Of a stretch of DNA of 64,000 nt, positions 54,608-62,659 are shown piece by piece (position 1 is the stretch's first letter; the number at the start of each line of letters is the position of its first letter). Source of the stretch: DATARH01 sp035550515 (GTDB lineage: Bacteria > Pseudomonadota > Alphaproteobacteria > ATCC43930 > CGMCC-115725). The DNA lies in contig DASZOZ010000012.1 of assembly GCA_035550515.1 (NCBI GenBank), positions 49,622 to 113,621 of the forward strand. Reading direction: 5' to 3'. A model generated the notes under the pieces. The model was given only the letters and a program-made list of their open reading frames with translations. It was not told the DNA's origin and ran no database searches. A program made the translations under genes and the position numbers.

Positions 54608-54958
54608 CTACTCCACCGGCACGAAGATGCAGTTGCGGATCTTGCCCTCGACCGCTTTCGACAAGTGCCCCTTGCCGTGCGTGTCTTCGACGAGGATCAC
54701 TTCGCCGGCCTTGATGACGCGCGCCTCGCCGTCGCTCGCGGTGATCTGCACGCCGGCGTCGAGATTGATGATGTACTGGCGGCGCGGCGCCGGGTGCCAG
54801 TCGAGGTCGTAGGTCGGCTGGACCTCGCGGAAGATGATGCCGGTGGCCGGCAGCCGCTTCGACAATTTGCCCGCCGGGCCTTCCTCGACCCAGTCGATCT
54901 CGATGTCGCGGAAATGCGTCTCGCCCTTGTCGTCGACGTAGAGATTATGGACCCGCAT
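54608..54958 (-). CDS. Cupin-fold protein
   Basis: 116 residues, a single small beta-barrel. Cupin features include DLDWHPAPRRQYIINLDAGVQI, GEARVIKAGEVILVEDTHGKGH (the final His of motif 2) and a closing strand. There is only an incomplete metal-binding set in motif 1 (WHPAPRRQY). It could be a small isomerase, a dioxygenase-like enzyme or a ligand-binding protein. No operon partner: 74 bp from the reversed gene upstream. Confidence 0.75.
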   Translation of the reverse strand: MRVHNLYVDDKGETHFRDIEIDWVEEGPAGKLSKRLPATGIIFREVQPTYDLDWHPAPRRQYIINLDAGVQITASDGEARVIKAGEVILVEDTHGKGHLSKAVEGKIRNCIFVPVE

Positions 54959-55032
54959 CGGGCGCCCTCCTCGCTGATGGTTCGCCGCACTCTAGCGGCG
55001 AACCATCAGCGCGCGCCAGGGCGTAGCGGCGG

Positions 55033-55365
55033 TTAGTTGTACGGGCCGGACACGGCATAGGAGGCGCCGCCGGGCGGTGCGCCGTAATAGGCCGGCGCGC
55101 CGTAATAGCCGGCCGGCGGGGCGTAGGCCGGCGGCGGGTAATAAGCCGGCGGCGGCGGGTAGTAGGGAGTGGTTGCCGCCGCTGCCGCCGCGAAGGGCGC
55201 AGTGGCGAGCGCCGCGGCGCCGGCGACGACCGCGCCTGCCGCCGCGAACGGCCACAGGAAGAACGGGCCGCCATGATGCCAATGATGCGCCGACGCGGTC
55301 GACAGCGGCGCGGCGATGAGGCCCGCCGCGAGCACGCTCGCGGCGGCGGTGCGCAATCCGGACAC
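55033..55365 (-). CDS. Small exported Ala/Pro/Tyr-rich protein
   Basis: 110 residues from a GTG. A clear signal peptide (about 1-26, cleavage after ASA) is followed by HHWHHGG, an alanine-rich hydrophobic stretch (about 36-65) and a tail of repeated Pro-Tyr units (YYPPPPAYYPPPAYAPP). Low-complexity proteins of this kind are common in alphaproteobacteria and lie at the cell envelope. The His-rich segment could bind metal. No function known. Confidence 0.6.
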   Translation of the reverse strand: MSGLRTAAASVLAAGLIAAPLSTASAHHWHHGGPFFLWPFAAAGAVVAGAAALATAPFAAAAAATTPYYPPPPAYYPPPAYAPPAGYYGAPAYYGAPPGGASYAVSGPYN

Positions 55366-55562
55366 GGCTGGTACTCCCCTTGGGTTGGGCTGAAGCGCCC
55401 GTCGACAACGGGGAGATCATGGCGCCAATTCCCGCACTACGCAACGCATCAGTATCGTTTATCGCGGAATGCAGGTGCTTGCGCCGGCCGCTCCCGCATG
55501 CTGAGCTTTGCGCCACGCGATCACAAGCCGGCGCGCGATGGTGTCGGTGGGGAGAAACGAGC

Positions 55563-56612
55563 ATGGAATTCGGCACGTTCATGGAATTTCCGCCCCTGGC
55601 CGGCAACGGCGAGGCGGCGGCGTTCGACCAGGCGCTGGGCGAGGTCGCGGCGGCGGACGAATGGGGGCTCGATGCGGTGTGGCTGGCCGAGTTGCACGGT
55701 GCACCGGAGCGCTCGGTGTTGTCGGCGCCGATGATGGTGGCGAGCGCCATCGCCGCCGCGACGCAGCGCGTGCGGATCGGCATCGCGGTGCAGGTGCTGC
55801 CGCTGTCGCACCCGCTGCGCCTTGCCGAGGAGGCGGCGACGGTTGACCAGGTGAGCCGCGGCCGCCTGATCTACGGCATCGGCCGCAGCGGCGTGGTGCG
55901 CACCTACGAGGAATACGGCATCTCCTACGACGAGAGCCGCGAGCGCTTCGCCGAGGCGCTGGAGGTCATGCGGCTCGCCTGGACGCAGGCGAAATTCTCC
56001 TACCAGGGCAAGTACCACAGCTTTACCGACGTCGCGCTGTCGCCGAAGCCGTATCAGAAACCCCATCCCGAGCTGCGCATGGCGGGGGCGACGCCGGAGA
56101 CGTTTCCGGCGATCGGCAGGCTCGGCTTTCCGGTGTTCGTCGCGGTGCGGCAGGGGCCGTTCAAGCAGCTCGTGCCGTATATCGAGGCCTACCGCGCCGC
56201 CTATAAAGAGGCCGGACATCCCGGCGAAGGCCAGGTCTATCTCCGTGTGCCGGCCTATATCGCCGAGACCGAGGCGCGCGCCCGCGCCGAGCTCGAAGCG
56301 AGCCTGATGAGCTTTTTCCGCTACCAGGCGGAGCTGGGCCGCGATTCGGCGCGCCGCGCTGGCGGCGAGGTGGCGCTGCAGCGCCTCAAGCGCGTCGAGC
56401 GGCTGGAAGCGCTGACCTTTGACGAGGCGCTGGCCACGCAAGTGATCTGCGGCACCCCCGACAGCTTCACCGCAAGGCTCAAGGAGGTGCAGGAGGAGCT
56501 CGGGCTCGACGGCATCCTCGCCGAGCTGAATTGCGGCGGGCAGATCCCGCATGACGGGGTGCTGCGCGCGCTCCGCCTGATGTGCCAAGAGGTCAAGCCG
56601 CGGTTTCACTGA
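55563..56612 (+). CDS. LLM-class flavin-dependent oxidoreductase
   Basis: 349 residues from ATG 55563, which follows a GGGGAGAAAC site. It has a luciferase-like TIM barrel with WGLDAVWLAELHGAPERSV, RIGIAVQVLPLSHPLRLAEEAATVDQVSRGRLIYGIGRSG and a C-terminal GTPDSFTARLKE. Substrate unknown. It belongs to the same superfamily as the genes at 23194-24399 and 61472-62545 but is not a close copy. The 197-bp gap upstream to the exported small protein shows no gene. Confidence 0.9.
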   Translation: MEFGTFMEFPPLAGNGEAAAFDQALGEVAAADEWGLDAVWLAELHGAPERSVLSAPMMVASAIAAATQRVRIGIAVQVLPLSHPLRLAEEAATVDQVSRGRLIYGIGRSGVVRTYEEYGISYDESRERFAEALEVMRLAWTQAKFSYQGKYHSFTDVALSPKPYQKPHPELRMAGATPETFPAIGRLGFPVFVAVRQGPFKQLVPYIEAYRAAYKEAGHPGEGQVYLRVPAYIAETEARARAELEASLMSFFRYQAELGRDSARRAGGEVALQRLKRVERLEALTFDEALATQVICGTPDSFTARLKEVQEELGLDGILAELNCGGQIPHDGVLRALRLMCQEVKPRFH

Positions 56613-56643
56613 GCGCTCCGGGCACCGGGCGTGGCCCCCGTCC

Positions 56644-56690
56644 CTCGCCCCGCCCCTCTCCCCGTTCCGGCGCGGAGAGGGAGGGTAAGG
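56644..56690. repeat. CCCCTCTCC palindromic intergenic repeat
   Basis: The sequence has arms CCCTCTCC and GGAGAGGG around a short GC loop, followed by the typical AGGGTAAGGGG tail of this widespread proteobacterial repeat. It sits directly upstream of the small hypothetical gene. It was excluded from that gene although the frame is open through it. Confidence 0.65.
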
Positions 56691-56699
56691 GGCAGCCGC

Positions 56700-57050
56700 T
56701 TGCTGTGGGTCATGCCGGTGCTGTTGCTGGCCTGCGCAACCGCCGGCTGGGGGCAGCGCCTGCTGCTCGGTACCTGGCAGGCAAAACTCGATCGGTCGCT
56801 CGCGACCTTGACCATCATTACGGCCGACGGCGAGGGCTGGGTGCACGGCATCCTGCACTACGAGCCGCCGCAGGACGGTTTCGCCGGTTCGCCTTTCACC
56901 GCGCATATCGACAACGGGGCCTTCTCGATCCGGCTGGACAACGGCACGCGCTATGACGATCTGCATTGGTGCCGCGACGTGCTGTGCGGCGTCTTTCATA
57001 CGCAAGACGACACCACAACCCCGATCGCCTTCGCGCGCCCGCCGAACTGA
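56700..57050 (+). CDS. Small exported hypothetical protein
   Basis: 116 residues from TTG 56700, which has AAGGGG at a good distance; ATG 56712 is the alternative. A hydrophobic N-terminus (VMPVLLLACATAGWG) looks like a signal peptide or lipoprotein signal (LLAC). The mature part is beta-rich: LLGTWQAKLDRSLATLTI, GWVHGILHYEPP, and a Cys pair in WCRDVLCGVFHT. The first part resembles small lipocalin-like or DUF2147-like proteins, but I would not assign a family. Confidence 0.55.
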   Translation: MLWVMPVLLLACATAGWGQRLLLGTWQAKLDRSLATLTIITADGEGWVHGILHYEPPQDGFAGSPFTAHIDNGAFSIRLDNGTRYDDLHWCRDVLCGVFHTQDDTTTPIAFARPPN

Positions 57051-57085
57051 TTGCAGTGATATCAGCCGGGCCTTATCTTTGACGC

Positions 57086-57325
57086 ATGGGACAGATTCTC
57101 GTGCGCAACCTCGATGACGCGGTCATCGCCGCGCTGAAGCGGCGCGCTGCGGCGGCCGGCACTTCGACCGAAGAGCAAGCTAGGCGCGCCTTGACCCAAG
57201 CCGTTGGGCTCGACCGCGTCGCCGCGCTCAAGCGGATCGATGAAATACGCCGCAGTATCGGTCGTCTCGAAGGGTTCTCCTCGCTCGATCAACTGCGCGA
57301 AGACCGGGCGCGTGACGAACGGTGA
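57086..57325 (+). CDS. FitA/VapB-type ribbon-helix-helix antitoxin
   Basis: 79 residues. The N-terminal Arc-like ribbon-helix-helix has QILVRNLDDAVIAALKRRAAAAGTSTEEQARRAL, typical of FitA-like antitoxins. The C-terminal part (SLDQLREDRARDER) would wrap the VapC toxin and supply an Arg to its active site. It binds its own promoter as a repressor and neutralises the toxin. The following toxin gene overlaps its stop but is frameshifted. Confidence 0.88.
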   Translation: MGQILVRNLDDAVIAALKRRAAAAGTSTEEQARRALTQAVGLDRVAALKRIDEIRRSIGRLEGFSSLDQLREDRARDER

Positions 57326-57737
57326 TGATGGTTGTTGACGCGAGCGTCGCCATCAAATGGGTGCTTGACGAGGAGGGCTCGCCGATTGCCAGGCGACTGC
57401 TCGATGACGAATTGCTGATAGCGCCGGATTTCCTCATCGTCGAATGCGCGAACATCTTATGGGCGGCGGTGCGCCGGAACCGCCTGACGGCAGAGCGCAG
57501 CACGGCGGCGTTGGTTGGAATGCGAGACTTGCCCGTTCAGCTCTATGCAACGGGGATTATGCGGTTCCTGCACAGGTGCTGGCGCTTGACCTGAAACATC
57601 CGGTCTATGATTGCCTGTACCTCGCATTGGCTCTCGCGCAGCGCGCCTTGCTGATCACCGCGGATCATCGCTTTGCCGGGAGTGTCGCGGCTCACGGTCT
57701 TCATGCCCATGCCGTAAGGCGTCTGGATCCTATCTGA
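57325..57737 (+). pseudogene. VapC-type PIN-domain toxin, frameshifted
   Basis: The first reading frame encodes VVDASVAIKWVLDEEGSP...FLIVECANILWAAVRRN and ends prematurely at a TGA near 57594. The rest of the toxin (GDYAVPAQVLALDLKHPVYDCLYLALA...LLITADHRF) continues in the next frame to 57737. The break maps to GGGG at 57552-57555; one extra G joins the two frames (T-G-D-Y-A-V). All four PIN acidic residues exist, two or three per half. The intact product would be an RNase of about 138 residues. It is either a recent inactivation or an assembly error in a G run. The alternative start GTG 57322 overlaps the antitoxin stop. Confidence 0.85.
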
Positions 57738-57804
57738 GCCAATCGGGCATTGCCGGCGCCCTTATCGCTGTCTACGCTTTGTCCGGGCGATCGTGAGGTT
57801 CGTC

Positions 57805-59046
57805 ATGGCCGATGGTGGAGCGGGATTGACGGCGCGGCGCTGGCCGGCGGGCGGCGCGGCGCGCGTGCCCAACTGGGTCTATACCGATCCGGACGTCTTT
57901 GCCCGCGAGCAGGAACGCATCTTCCAGGGGCCGAACTGGCTCTATGTCTGCCTCGAGGCGGAAATTCCCCGGCCGGGCGACTTCACCCGCAGCCGGCTGG
58001 GCACGCGCGAGGTCGTCGCGGTGCGCGGCAGCGACGGACAGGTCCACGTGCTGGTCAACAGCTGCGCCCATCGCAGCATGCAGTTCTGCAGCGCCAACCG
58101 CGGGTCGGTGAAGGAATTCACCTGCCCCTATCACCAATGGACCTACGACCTCGAAGGCAAGCTGATCGGCGTGCCGTTCCGCCGCGGCCTGCGCGGCAAC
58201 GGCGGCATGCCGGCCGATTTCCGCATCGAGGAACACGGCCTCACACCGCTCGCGGTGGCCGCGCGGCACGGCGTCGTCTTCGCCAGCTTCGCGCAGCCCA
58301 ACGAGACGCTGGAGGCGTATCTCGGGCCGCTGATGCTGTCCTATTTCGACCGGGTGTTCGACGGCCGCGAGTTGAAGGTGCTTGGCTACCAGCGGCAGCG
58401 TCTGCCGAGCAACTGGAAGCTGATGTTCGAGAACATCAAGGACCCCTACCACGCCAGCCTGCTGCACGTCTTCCTGGTGACCTTCGGCCTGTTCCGGATG
58501 GATCAGCAATCGGCCGTCGAGATGGACGAGACCGGCCGGCACGGCGTCCTGGTCAACCGCCGCGGCGAGCAGAAGGCGAACGAGGCGACCGCGCAGATGC
58601 GCGCCTTCCGCCAGGACCTGACGCTCGCCGACCCGCGGCTGATCGATCCGGTGCGCGAGTTCCCCGGCGACGCCACCGTCGTGATGCAGACGCTGTGGCC
58701 GAACCTGATCGTGCAGCAGCAGTCGAACGGGCTGGCGATGCGCCAGATCGTGCCGCTCGACGCAGAGAGTTTCGACCTGGTGTGGACGCATTTCGGCTAC
58801 GCCGACGAGCCGCCGGCGATGACCGAGCGCCGCATTCGCCAGGCCAATCTTTTCGGCCCGGGCGGGTTTGTGTCCGCCGATGACGGGGAGGCGATGATCC
58901 TGTCGCAGGCGGGGATCGCCGGGAACAGCGACGGCGAATGCCTGGTCGAGATGGGCGGCCGCGATGTCGCCAACACGCCGCACACGGTCACGGAGACGGC
59001 GATCCGCGGCTTTTACCAGCACTATCGCGCGGTGATGGGGCTTTGA
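57805..59046 (+). CDS. Rieske non-heme iron oxygenase, alpha subunit
   Basis: 413 residues from ATG 57805 (GTG 57793 also possible). The Rieske [2Fe-2S] ligands are Cys87, His89, Cys107 and His110 (CAHRSMQFC, CPYHQW). The catalytic iron site has the ENIKDPYHASLLH pattern (Asp bridge and two His). It hydroxylates an aromatic ring using electrons from a separate reductase. The beta subunit follows with overlapping TTGA. No reductase is adjacent; the PDR-type protein at 28646-29596 is a possible partner. The sequence suggests the benzoate/anthranilate/salicylate-type group, but the substrate is open. Confidence 0.92.
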   Translation: MADGGAGLTARRWPAGGAARVPNWVYTDPDVFAREQERIFQGPNWLYVCLEAEIPRPGDFTRSRLGTREVVAVRGSDGQVHVLVNSCAHRSMQFCSANRGSVKEFTCPYHQWTYDLEGKLIGVPFRRGLRGNGGMPADFRIEEHGLTPLAVAARHGVVFASFAQPNETLEAYLGPLMLSYFDRVFDGRELKVLGYQRQRLPSNWKLMFENIKDPYHASLLHVFLVTFGLFRMDQQSAVEMDETGRHGVLVNRRGEQKANEATAQMRAFRQDLTLADPRLIDPVREFPGDATVVMQTLWPNLIVQQQSNGLAMRQIVPLDAESFDLVWTHFGYADEPPAMTERRIRQANLFGPGGFVSADDGEAMILSQAGIAGNSDGECLVEMGGRDVANTPHTVTETAIRGFYQHYRAVMGL

Positions 59047-59540
59047 TCGCAGCCGCGCCGGCGGTCGCCGCGCCGCCCGAATTACGGGCGCGGCTCGCCG
59101 ATCTCTACGCCGCCTATGACGACGCGCTGGCCGAAGGCGATTACGAGCGCTGGCCGGAATTCTTCACCGCGGCCTGCCTCTACAAGATCATCCCGCGGGA
59201 AAGCCATGAGCTCGGCCACCCGATCGGGCTGATGCACGCGGAAAGCCGCGGCATGCTGGCCGACCGCGTCGCGGCGATCCGCAAGACAACGCTGTACGCG
59301 CCGCGCATCGTCCGGCGCCTGGTGAGCGGCATCGTTCTGCAGGCGATCGAACCCCACGGCATGCGGCTCTCCGCCAGCTTTGCGACATTCCAGACCCTGC
59401 TCAACGAGCCGTCGCAGGTTTTTCTGTGCGGCCGGCTTTACGACCGCATCGTCGACGACGGCGGCATTTTCCGCTTTGCCGAACGGATTTGCGTGACCGA
59501 TTCGACGCTGGTGCCGACCTCGCTGATCTTTCCGATTTGA
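59043..59540 (+). CDS. Aromatic ring-hydroxylating dioxygenase, beta subunit
   Basis: 165 residues from a TTG that overlaps the alpha-subunit stop (TTGA). It has the SnoaL/NTF2-like fold of ring-hydroxylating beta subunits: LADLYAAYDDALAEGDYERWPEFFTAACLYKIIPRE, RVAAIRKTTLYAPRIVRRLVSG and the closing FRFAERICVTDSTLVPTSLIFPI. It is structural, stabilising the alpha3beta3 enzyme. Confidence 0.9.
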   Translation: MIAAAPAVAAPPELRARLADLYAAYDDALAEGDYERWPEFFTAACLYKIIPRESHELGHPIGLMHAESRGMLADRVAAIRKTTLYAPRIVRRLVSGIVLQAIEPHGMRLSASFATFQTLLNEPSQVFLCGRLYDRIVDDGGIFRFAERICVTDSTLVPTSLIFPI

Positions 59541-59600
59541 CGCCATTCAAGACCGACTCGGGCGATGCTACATAAGACGCAGCATCGGAGGTGAGACCGC

Positions 59601-59906
59601 ATGGACCAGATCGACGCCAAGACCCGCACCGAACTCGAAGCCGCCGCGTTCCGCACGCTTGTCGAGCACCTGCGCGAGCGGACCGACGTGCAGAACATCG
59701 ACCTGATGAACCTCGCCGGGTTCTGCCGCAACTGCCTGTCGAAATGGTATCGCGCCGCGGCCGAAGAACGCGGCGTCGCGCTCAGCGACCCGGAGGCGCG
59801 CGAGATCGTCTACGGCATGCCTTATGACGAATGGCGCAAGAAGTACCAGAAAGAGGCGACGCCCGAGCAGAAGGCCGCCTTCGCCGCGCAGCAGCACCAG
59901 CACTGA
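59601..59906 (+). CDS. DUF1244 protein
   Basis: 101 residues. The core NIDLMNLAGFCRNCLSKWY (with a CxxC) and GMPYDEWRKKYQKEAT identify the DUF1244 family, found widely in alpha- and other proteobacteria. The two Cys residues could bind metal. Function unknown. A GGAGGTGAG ribosome-binding site precedes the ATG. Just upstream, GATGCT and AGCATC (59565-59587) form a small hairpin. Confidence 0.9.
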   Translation: MDQIDAKTRTELEAAAFRTLVEHLRERTDVQNIDLMNLAGFCRNCLSKWYRAAAEERGVALSDPEAREIVYGMPYDEWRKKYQKEATPEQKAAFAAQQHQH

Positions 59907-59923
59907 CGCTTGCGGGTCGGGCG

Positions 59924-59970
59924 GCCGGGTCTGGCCCGGCCATCGAGATCCCCGGGCCGTACCCGGGGAT
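59924..59970. repeat. Paired stem-loop intergenic repeat
   Basis: Two adjacent stems, GCCGGG/CCCGGC (59924-59940) and ATCCCCGGG/CCCGGGGAT (59948-59970), lie in the 96-bp gap between the DUF1244 gene and gapR. The sequence resembles the element at 31064-31136 (CCGGGCTCGACCCGGCCATC). Confidence 0.55.
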
Positions 59971-60002
59971 CACGCCGAGACATTACCGAGCCTGGAGGGG
60001 GT

Positions 60003-60272
60003 ATGGCTGACGTTGGGGGTATCGCGGGCGATCGGCTGAAGAGCTTTATCGAGCGCATCGAGCGGCTGGAGGAGGAAAAGCAGACGCTCGCAAACGACAT
60101 CAAGGAGGTCTATGCCGAGGCCAAGGGGACCGGCTTCGACACCAAGATCATGCGCCAGTTGATCCGGCTGCGGCGCATGGACAAGGACGACCTCGACGAG
60201 CAGGAGACGCTGCTCGACATCTACCGCCGCGCGCTCGGCATGCTGCCGGCGGAAAGCGAGGCGGCGGAATAG
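60003..60272 (+). CDS. gapR: GapR-family (DUF2312) nucleoid-associated protein
   Basis: 89 residues, the same length as Caulobacter GapR. It carries the coiled-coil RLKSFIERIERLEEEKQTLANDIKEVYAEAKGTGFDTKIMRQLIRLR, which is the family signature. GapR tetramers clamp overtwisted DNA ahead of replication and transcription forks and stimulate type II topoisomerases. GGAGGGGGT precedes the ATG. Its TAG stop directly abuts the reversed TAG of the Ldh gene in a perfect palindrome. Confidence 0.93.
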   Translation: MADVGGIAGDRLKSFIERIERLEEEKQTLANDIKEVYAEAKGTGFDTKIMRQLIRLRRMDKDDLDEQETLLDIYRRALGMLPAESEAAE

Positions 60273-60288
60273 CTATTCCGCCGCCTCG
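60257..60288. terminator. 32-bp perfect palindrome covering two abutting stop codons
   Basis: Sixteen bases on each side of the junction 60272/60273 are exact complements (arm CGAGGCGGCGGAATAG). Both strands therefore read E-A-A-E-stop, so gapR and the Ldh gene end with the same four residues. In RNA either transcript would fold into a strong hairpin immediately at the stop codon, which suits a bidirectional terminator. No T-run follows. Confidence 0.7.
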
Positions 60289-61364
60289 GCCGCGCCGGGC
60301 AGTGCGGCTATCCCCAGATCGCCCGCCATCTTGTCGAGCGCCGCCCGCAGCGAAGACGGGATCGGAATGCCGTTGCGGCTGCGCTCGGCGATGCGCGCGG
60401 CACGGTCCTCGCCGGGCAGGCGGATGCGGTCGAAGCCGGGCAGCAGCGCCGAGCCGTGGAGCTGGCGGATCACACTGTCGACCTGACGTTTGAAGGCGGC
60501 CGGCTCGCCAAAGCGCTTGATGTCGACGACGCAGATCGCCTGGCCGGTATTGGTCGGCGTCACGTCGTCCTTGTTGAAATCGACGACATCCTCGCCGTTC
60601 GCCGCACCGTTCAGGGTGCCGGCCAGGAGGCCGAACATCAGCGACATCGCCGCGCCCTTGTAGCCGCCGATCGGCAGCAGGAACCCGTCATCGGCGCGGT
60701 TGGGGTCGGTGAGCGCCCGGCCCTGCCGGTCGATCATCCAGCCTTCGGGCATCGTCTTGCCCTGCTGTGCGGCGACCTTGACCTTGCCGTAGGCGGCGAC
60801 GGTCGTCGCCATATCGAGCACCAGCGGCGGCTCCTCCAGCGCCGGCACCGCGATCGCCAGCGGGTTGGTCGACAGCAGCATGTCGATCCCGCCCCAGGGC
60901 GGCAGGTGGTTGGCGTTGCCGACCGCGAAATAGAGGCCGATCATGTCGTGCGGCACCGGCATCGCGGCATAGACCGCGGCCGCGCCGGCATGGTTGCCGT
61001 GGCGCGTGCCGACCCAGCCGACGCCCTGCTCGCGGGCGATCTCGATCGCGGTCTCGACCGCCCGCGCCACCACCAGGCTGCCGAGCCCGTTATCGCCGTC
61101 GACCAGCGCCGTCCCCGGCGCGGTGCGGTGCACGACGATGTTCGGCCGGGTGTTGAGCCCGCCCTTGCGGATACGGCGAATGTATTGCGGCAGACGGAAC
61201 ACGCCGTGCCCGTCGGCGCCGGAGATATCCGACTGGGCCATCAGCTCCGCCGCCTTGCGTGCCCCCGCCGCGGCAATCCCGGCGGCACGATAGGCCGAAG
61301 CGATGAAATCGATCAGCGCGGCGTGGGTGACGCGTTGCGCGATGGGGGTCGTGTCGTCGGGCAT
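60273..61364 (-). CDS. Malate/L-lactate dehydrogenase family (Ldh_2) oxidoreductase
   Basis: 363 residues from ATG 61364, normal for the family. Segments SDISGADGHGVFRLPQYIRRI, GWVGTRHGNHAGAAAVYA, MLLSTNPLAIAVPA and LPIGGYKGAAMSLMFGLLAG fit the MdhII/YlbC fold, which is unrelated to classical Rossmann LDH. Members reduce ureidoglycolate, sulfolactate, malate or delta-pyrroline carboxylates with NAD(P)H. The substrate is not predictable here. Confidence 0.9.
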   Translation of the reverse strand: MPDDTTPIAQRVTHAALIDFIASAYRAAGIAAAGARKAAELMAQSDISGADGHGVFRLPQYIRRIRKGGLNTRPNIVVHRTAPGTALVDGDNGLGSLVVARAVETAIEIAREQGVGWVGTRHGNHAGAAAVYAAMPVPHDMIGLYFAVGNANHLPPWGGIDMLLSTNPLAIAVPALEEPPLVLDMATTVAAYGKVKVAAQQGKTMPEGWMIDRQGRALTDPNRADDGFLLPIGGYKGAAMSLMFGLLAGTLNGAANGEDVVDFNKDDVTPTNTGQAICVVDIKRFGEPAAFKRQVDSVIRQLHGSALLPGFDRIRLPGEDRAARIAERSRNGIPIPSSLRAALDKMAGDLGIAALPGAAEAAE

Positions 61365-61377
61365 CGGGTTCTCCGCA

Positions 61378-61466
61378 GTCGCGAGCCGGCGGCGCGAAGC
61401 AATCCCGTTCCGCCTTGGCCCTCTATGGATGGAGATTGCTTTGTCGCTCCGCTCCTTGCAACGACA
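61378..61466. repeat. Dispersed intergenic repeat with AGCAATCCCG / TTGCTTTGTCGCT core
   Basis: The 107-bp gap between the Ldh and LLM genes holds GCGAAGCAATCCCGTTCCGCC and GGAGATTGCTTTGTCGCTCCG. AGCAATC and GATTGCT form inverted arms. This wording is well known from dispersed repeats in alphaproteobacterial genomes. No gene is seen. Confidence 0.45.
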
Positions 61467-61471
61467 CCGCC

Positions 61472-62545
61472 CTAACCAAACGCCGCCTTCACCCGCGCCC
61501 AGTCTTCGAGGGCGGCTTCCTGGCCGGGGACGATGGGGATTACGATCTGGTTCCAGCCGGCGGCGCGCAGCGCCTCGATGCGCTGGGTCAGCTCCTGCTC
61601 GGTGGCGGTGAAGGTGGTGCGGCGGATCAGCTCGGCGGTGATGAATTGCCGCTCCTCGGGCTTCACAAAGACGAAATGGCCGCGATGGTTCGTCAGATAC
61701 CGGGCGTCTTCCGGCTGAAAATGCCGAGCGAGGTCGAGATAGCCCTCGACCTCGTCGCGGATGCCGTCGAAAGCGACGTTCATCGTGTTCTGCCAGCCCT
61801 GCTGCTCGGCGTCGGCGGCGCGATGCAGCAGCGTCGCGGCGCGCGGGCCGGATTGCCGCACCGCGCGCGCCGAATCCGCCGGCTCGCCCGGCCGCAGCAC
61901 GCAGCCGCAGACCCAGGCGGTGGCGTAGAGGTCGGCGGACGCGTTGCCGCAATCCGCCCAGCCGCGCTGCATGCCGGCGAGCTGGTCGAGCGCGCCCGGC
62001 ACGTCCTGGATAAAGCATTTCCACCGTGCGCCCAGCTTGGCGGTCAGCTGTTGTGCGCGCGGGCCGTAGGCCGACACGTGCAAGGGAAGCGGGGCGGCGG
62101 TGTCGAACAGCCCGGCATCGGGGTTGAGAAAGCGGATCTTGCGCGGCTTGCCTTCGATCTCGGTCTCGACGGTCTCGCCGCGCAGCAGGGCGTAGACGAC
62201 GCGGATGTATTCTTCCATGTCGGCGAGCTTCATGGCGCCGAGCCCCATGGCCCGGCGTGCCGAAAACCCCGTGCCGACGCCAAAATCGATGCGCCCGGGC
62301 GCGAGGCCGTTGAGCGTCGCGAAGGCATTGGCGGTCACCGCCGCGAGCCGGTTCGACGGCACCAGCACCCCGGTGCCGAGACGGATTTTCGACGTCTTCA
62401 TTGCCGCCGCACCCATGGCGACAAAGCAATCGGCGGTGATCATCTGCGTGTCGTAGAACCAGGCATGGGTGAAGCCGAGTTGTTCCGCCCGCAGCGCGGT
62501 CTTCCACGAATCGCTCGACGTGGCGATGCCGATGCCGAAATCCAT
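61472..62545 (-). CDS. LLM-class flavin-dependent oxidoreductase, MER-like
   Basis: 357 residues. MDFGIGIATSSDSWKTALRAEQLGFTHAWFYDTQMITADCFVAMGAAAMKTSKIRLGTGVLVPSNRLAAVTA is typical of the luciferase-like family close to methylene-tetrahydromethanopterin reductase. APGRIDFGVGTGFSARRAMGLGAMKLADMEEYIRVV covers the phosphate-binding part. It is likely FMN- or F420-dependent. Same strand as the Ldh gene but 107 bp away with a repeat between. Confidence 0.88.
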   Translation of the reverse strand: MDFGIGIATSSDSWKTALRAEQLGFTHAWFYDTQMITADCFVAMGAAAMKTSKIRLGTGVLVPSNRLAAVTANAFATLNGLAPGRIDFGVGTGFSARRAMGLGAMKLADMEEYIRVVYALLRGETVETEIEGKPRKIRFLNPDAGLFDTAAPLPLHVSAYGPRAQQLTAKLGARWKCFIQDVPGALDQLAGMQRGWADCGNASADLYATAWVCGCVLRPGEPADSARAVRQSGPRAATLLHRAADAEQQGWQNTMNVAFDGIRDEVEGYLDLARHFQPEDARYLTNHRGHFVFVKPEERQFITAELIRRTTFTATEQELTQRIEALRAAGWNQIVIPIVPGQEAALEDWARVKAAFG

Positions 62546-62659
62546 TGCCGTTCTCCCGAGCCCGAAGCGCGGAAATTACCACACAGACACGGAGGGCGCG
62601 GAGGCTCGCATCGCGCGCGATGGCGGGTAAAGCCGTTTTCTGCCAAGGTCGGCGCGCTC

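Noticed and set aside
56631..56699. Longer N-terminus for the small exported protein
   Set aside because: These codons translate the CCCCTCTCC intergenic repeat and would put a charged stretch before the signal peptide.
57444..57737. Separate 97-codon gene
   Set aside because: Its second half is the C-terminal part of the frameshifted VapC toxin, and its first half is out-of-frame toxin sequence.
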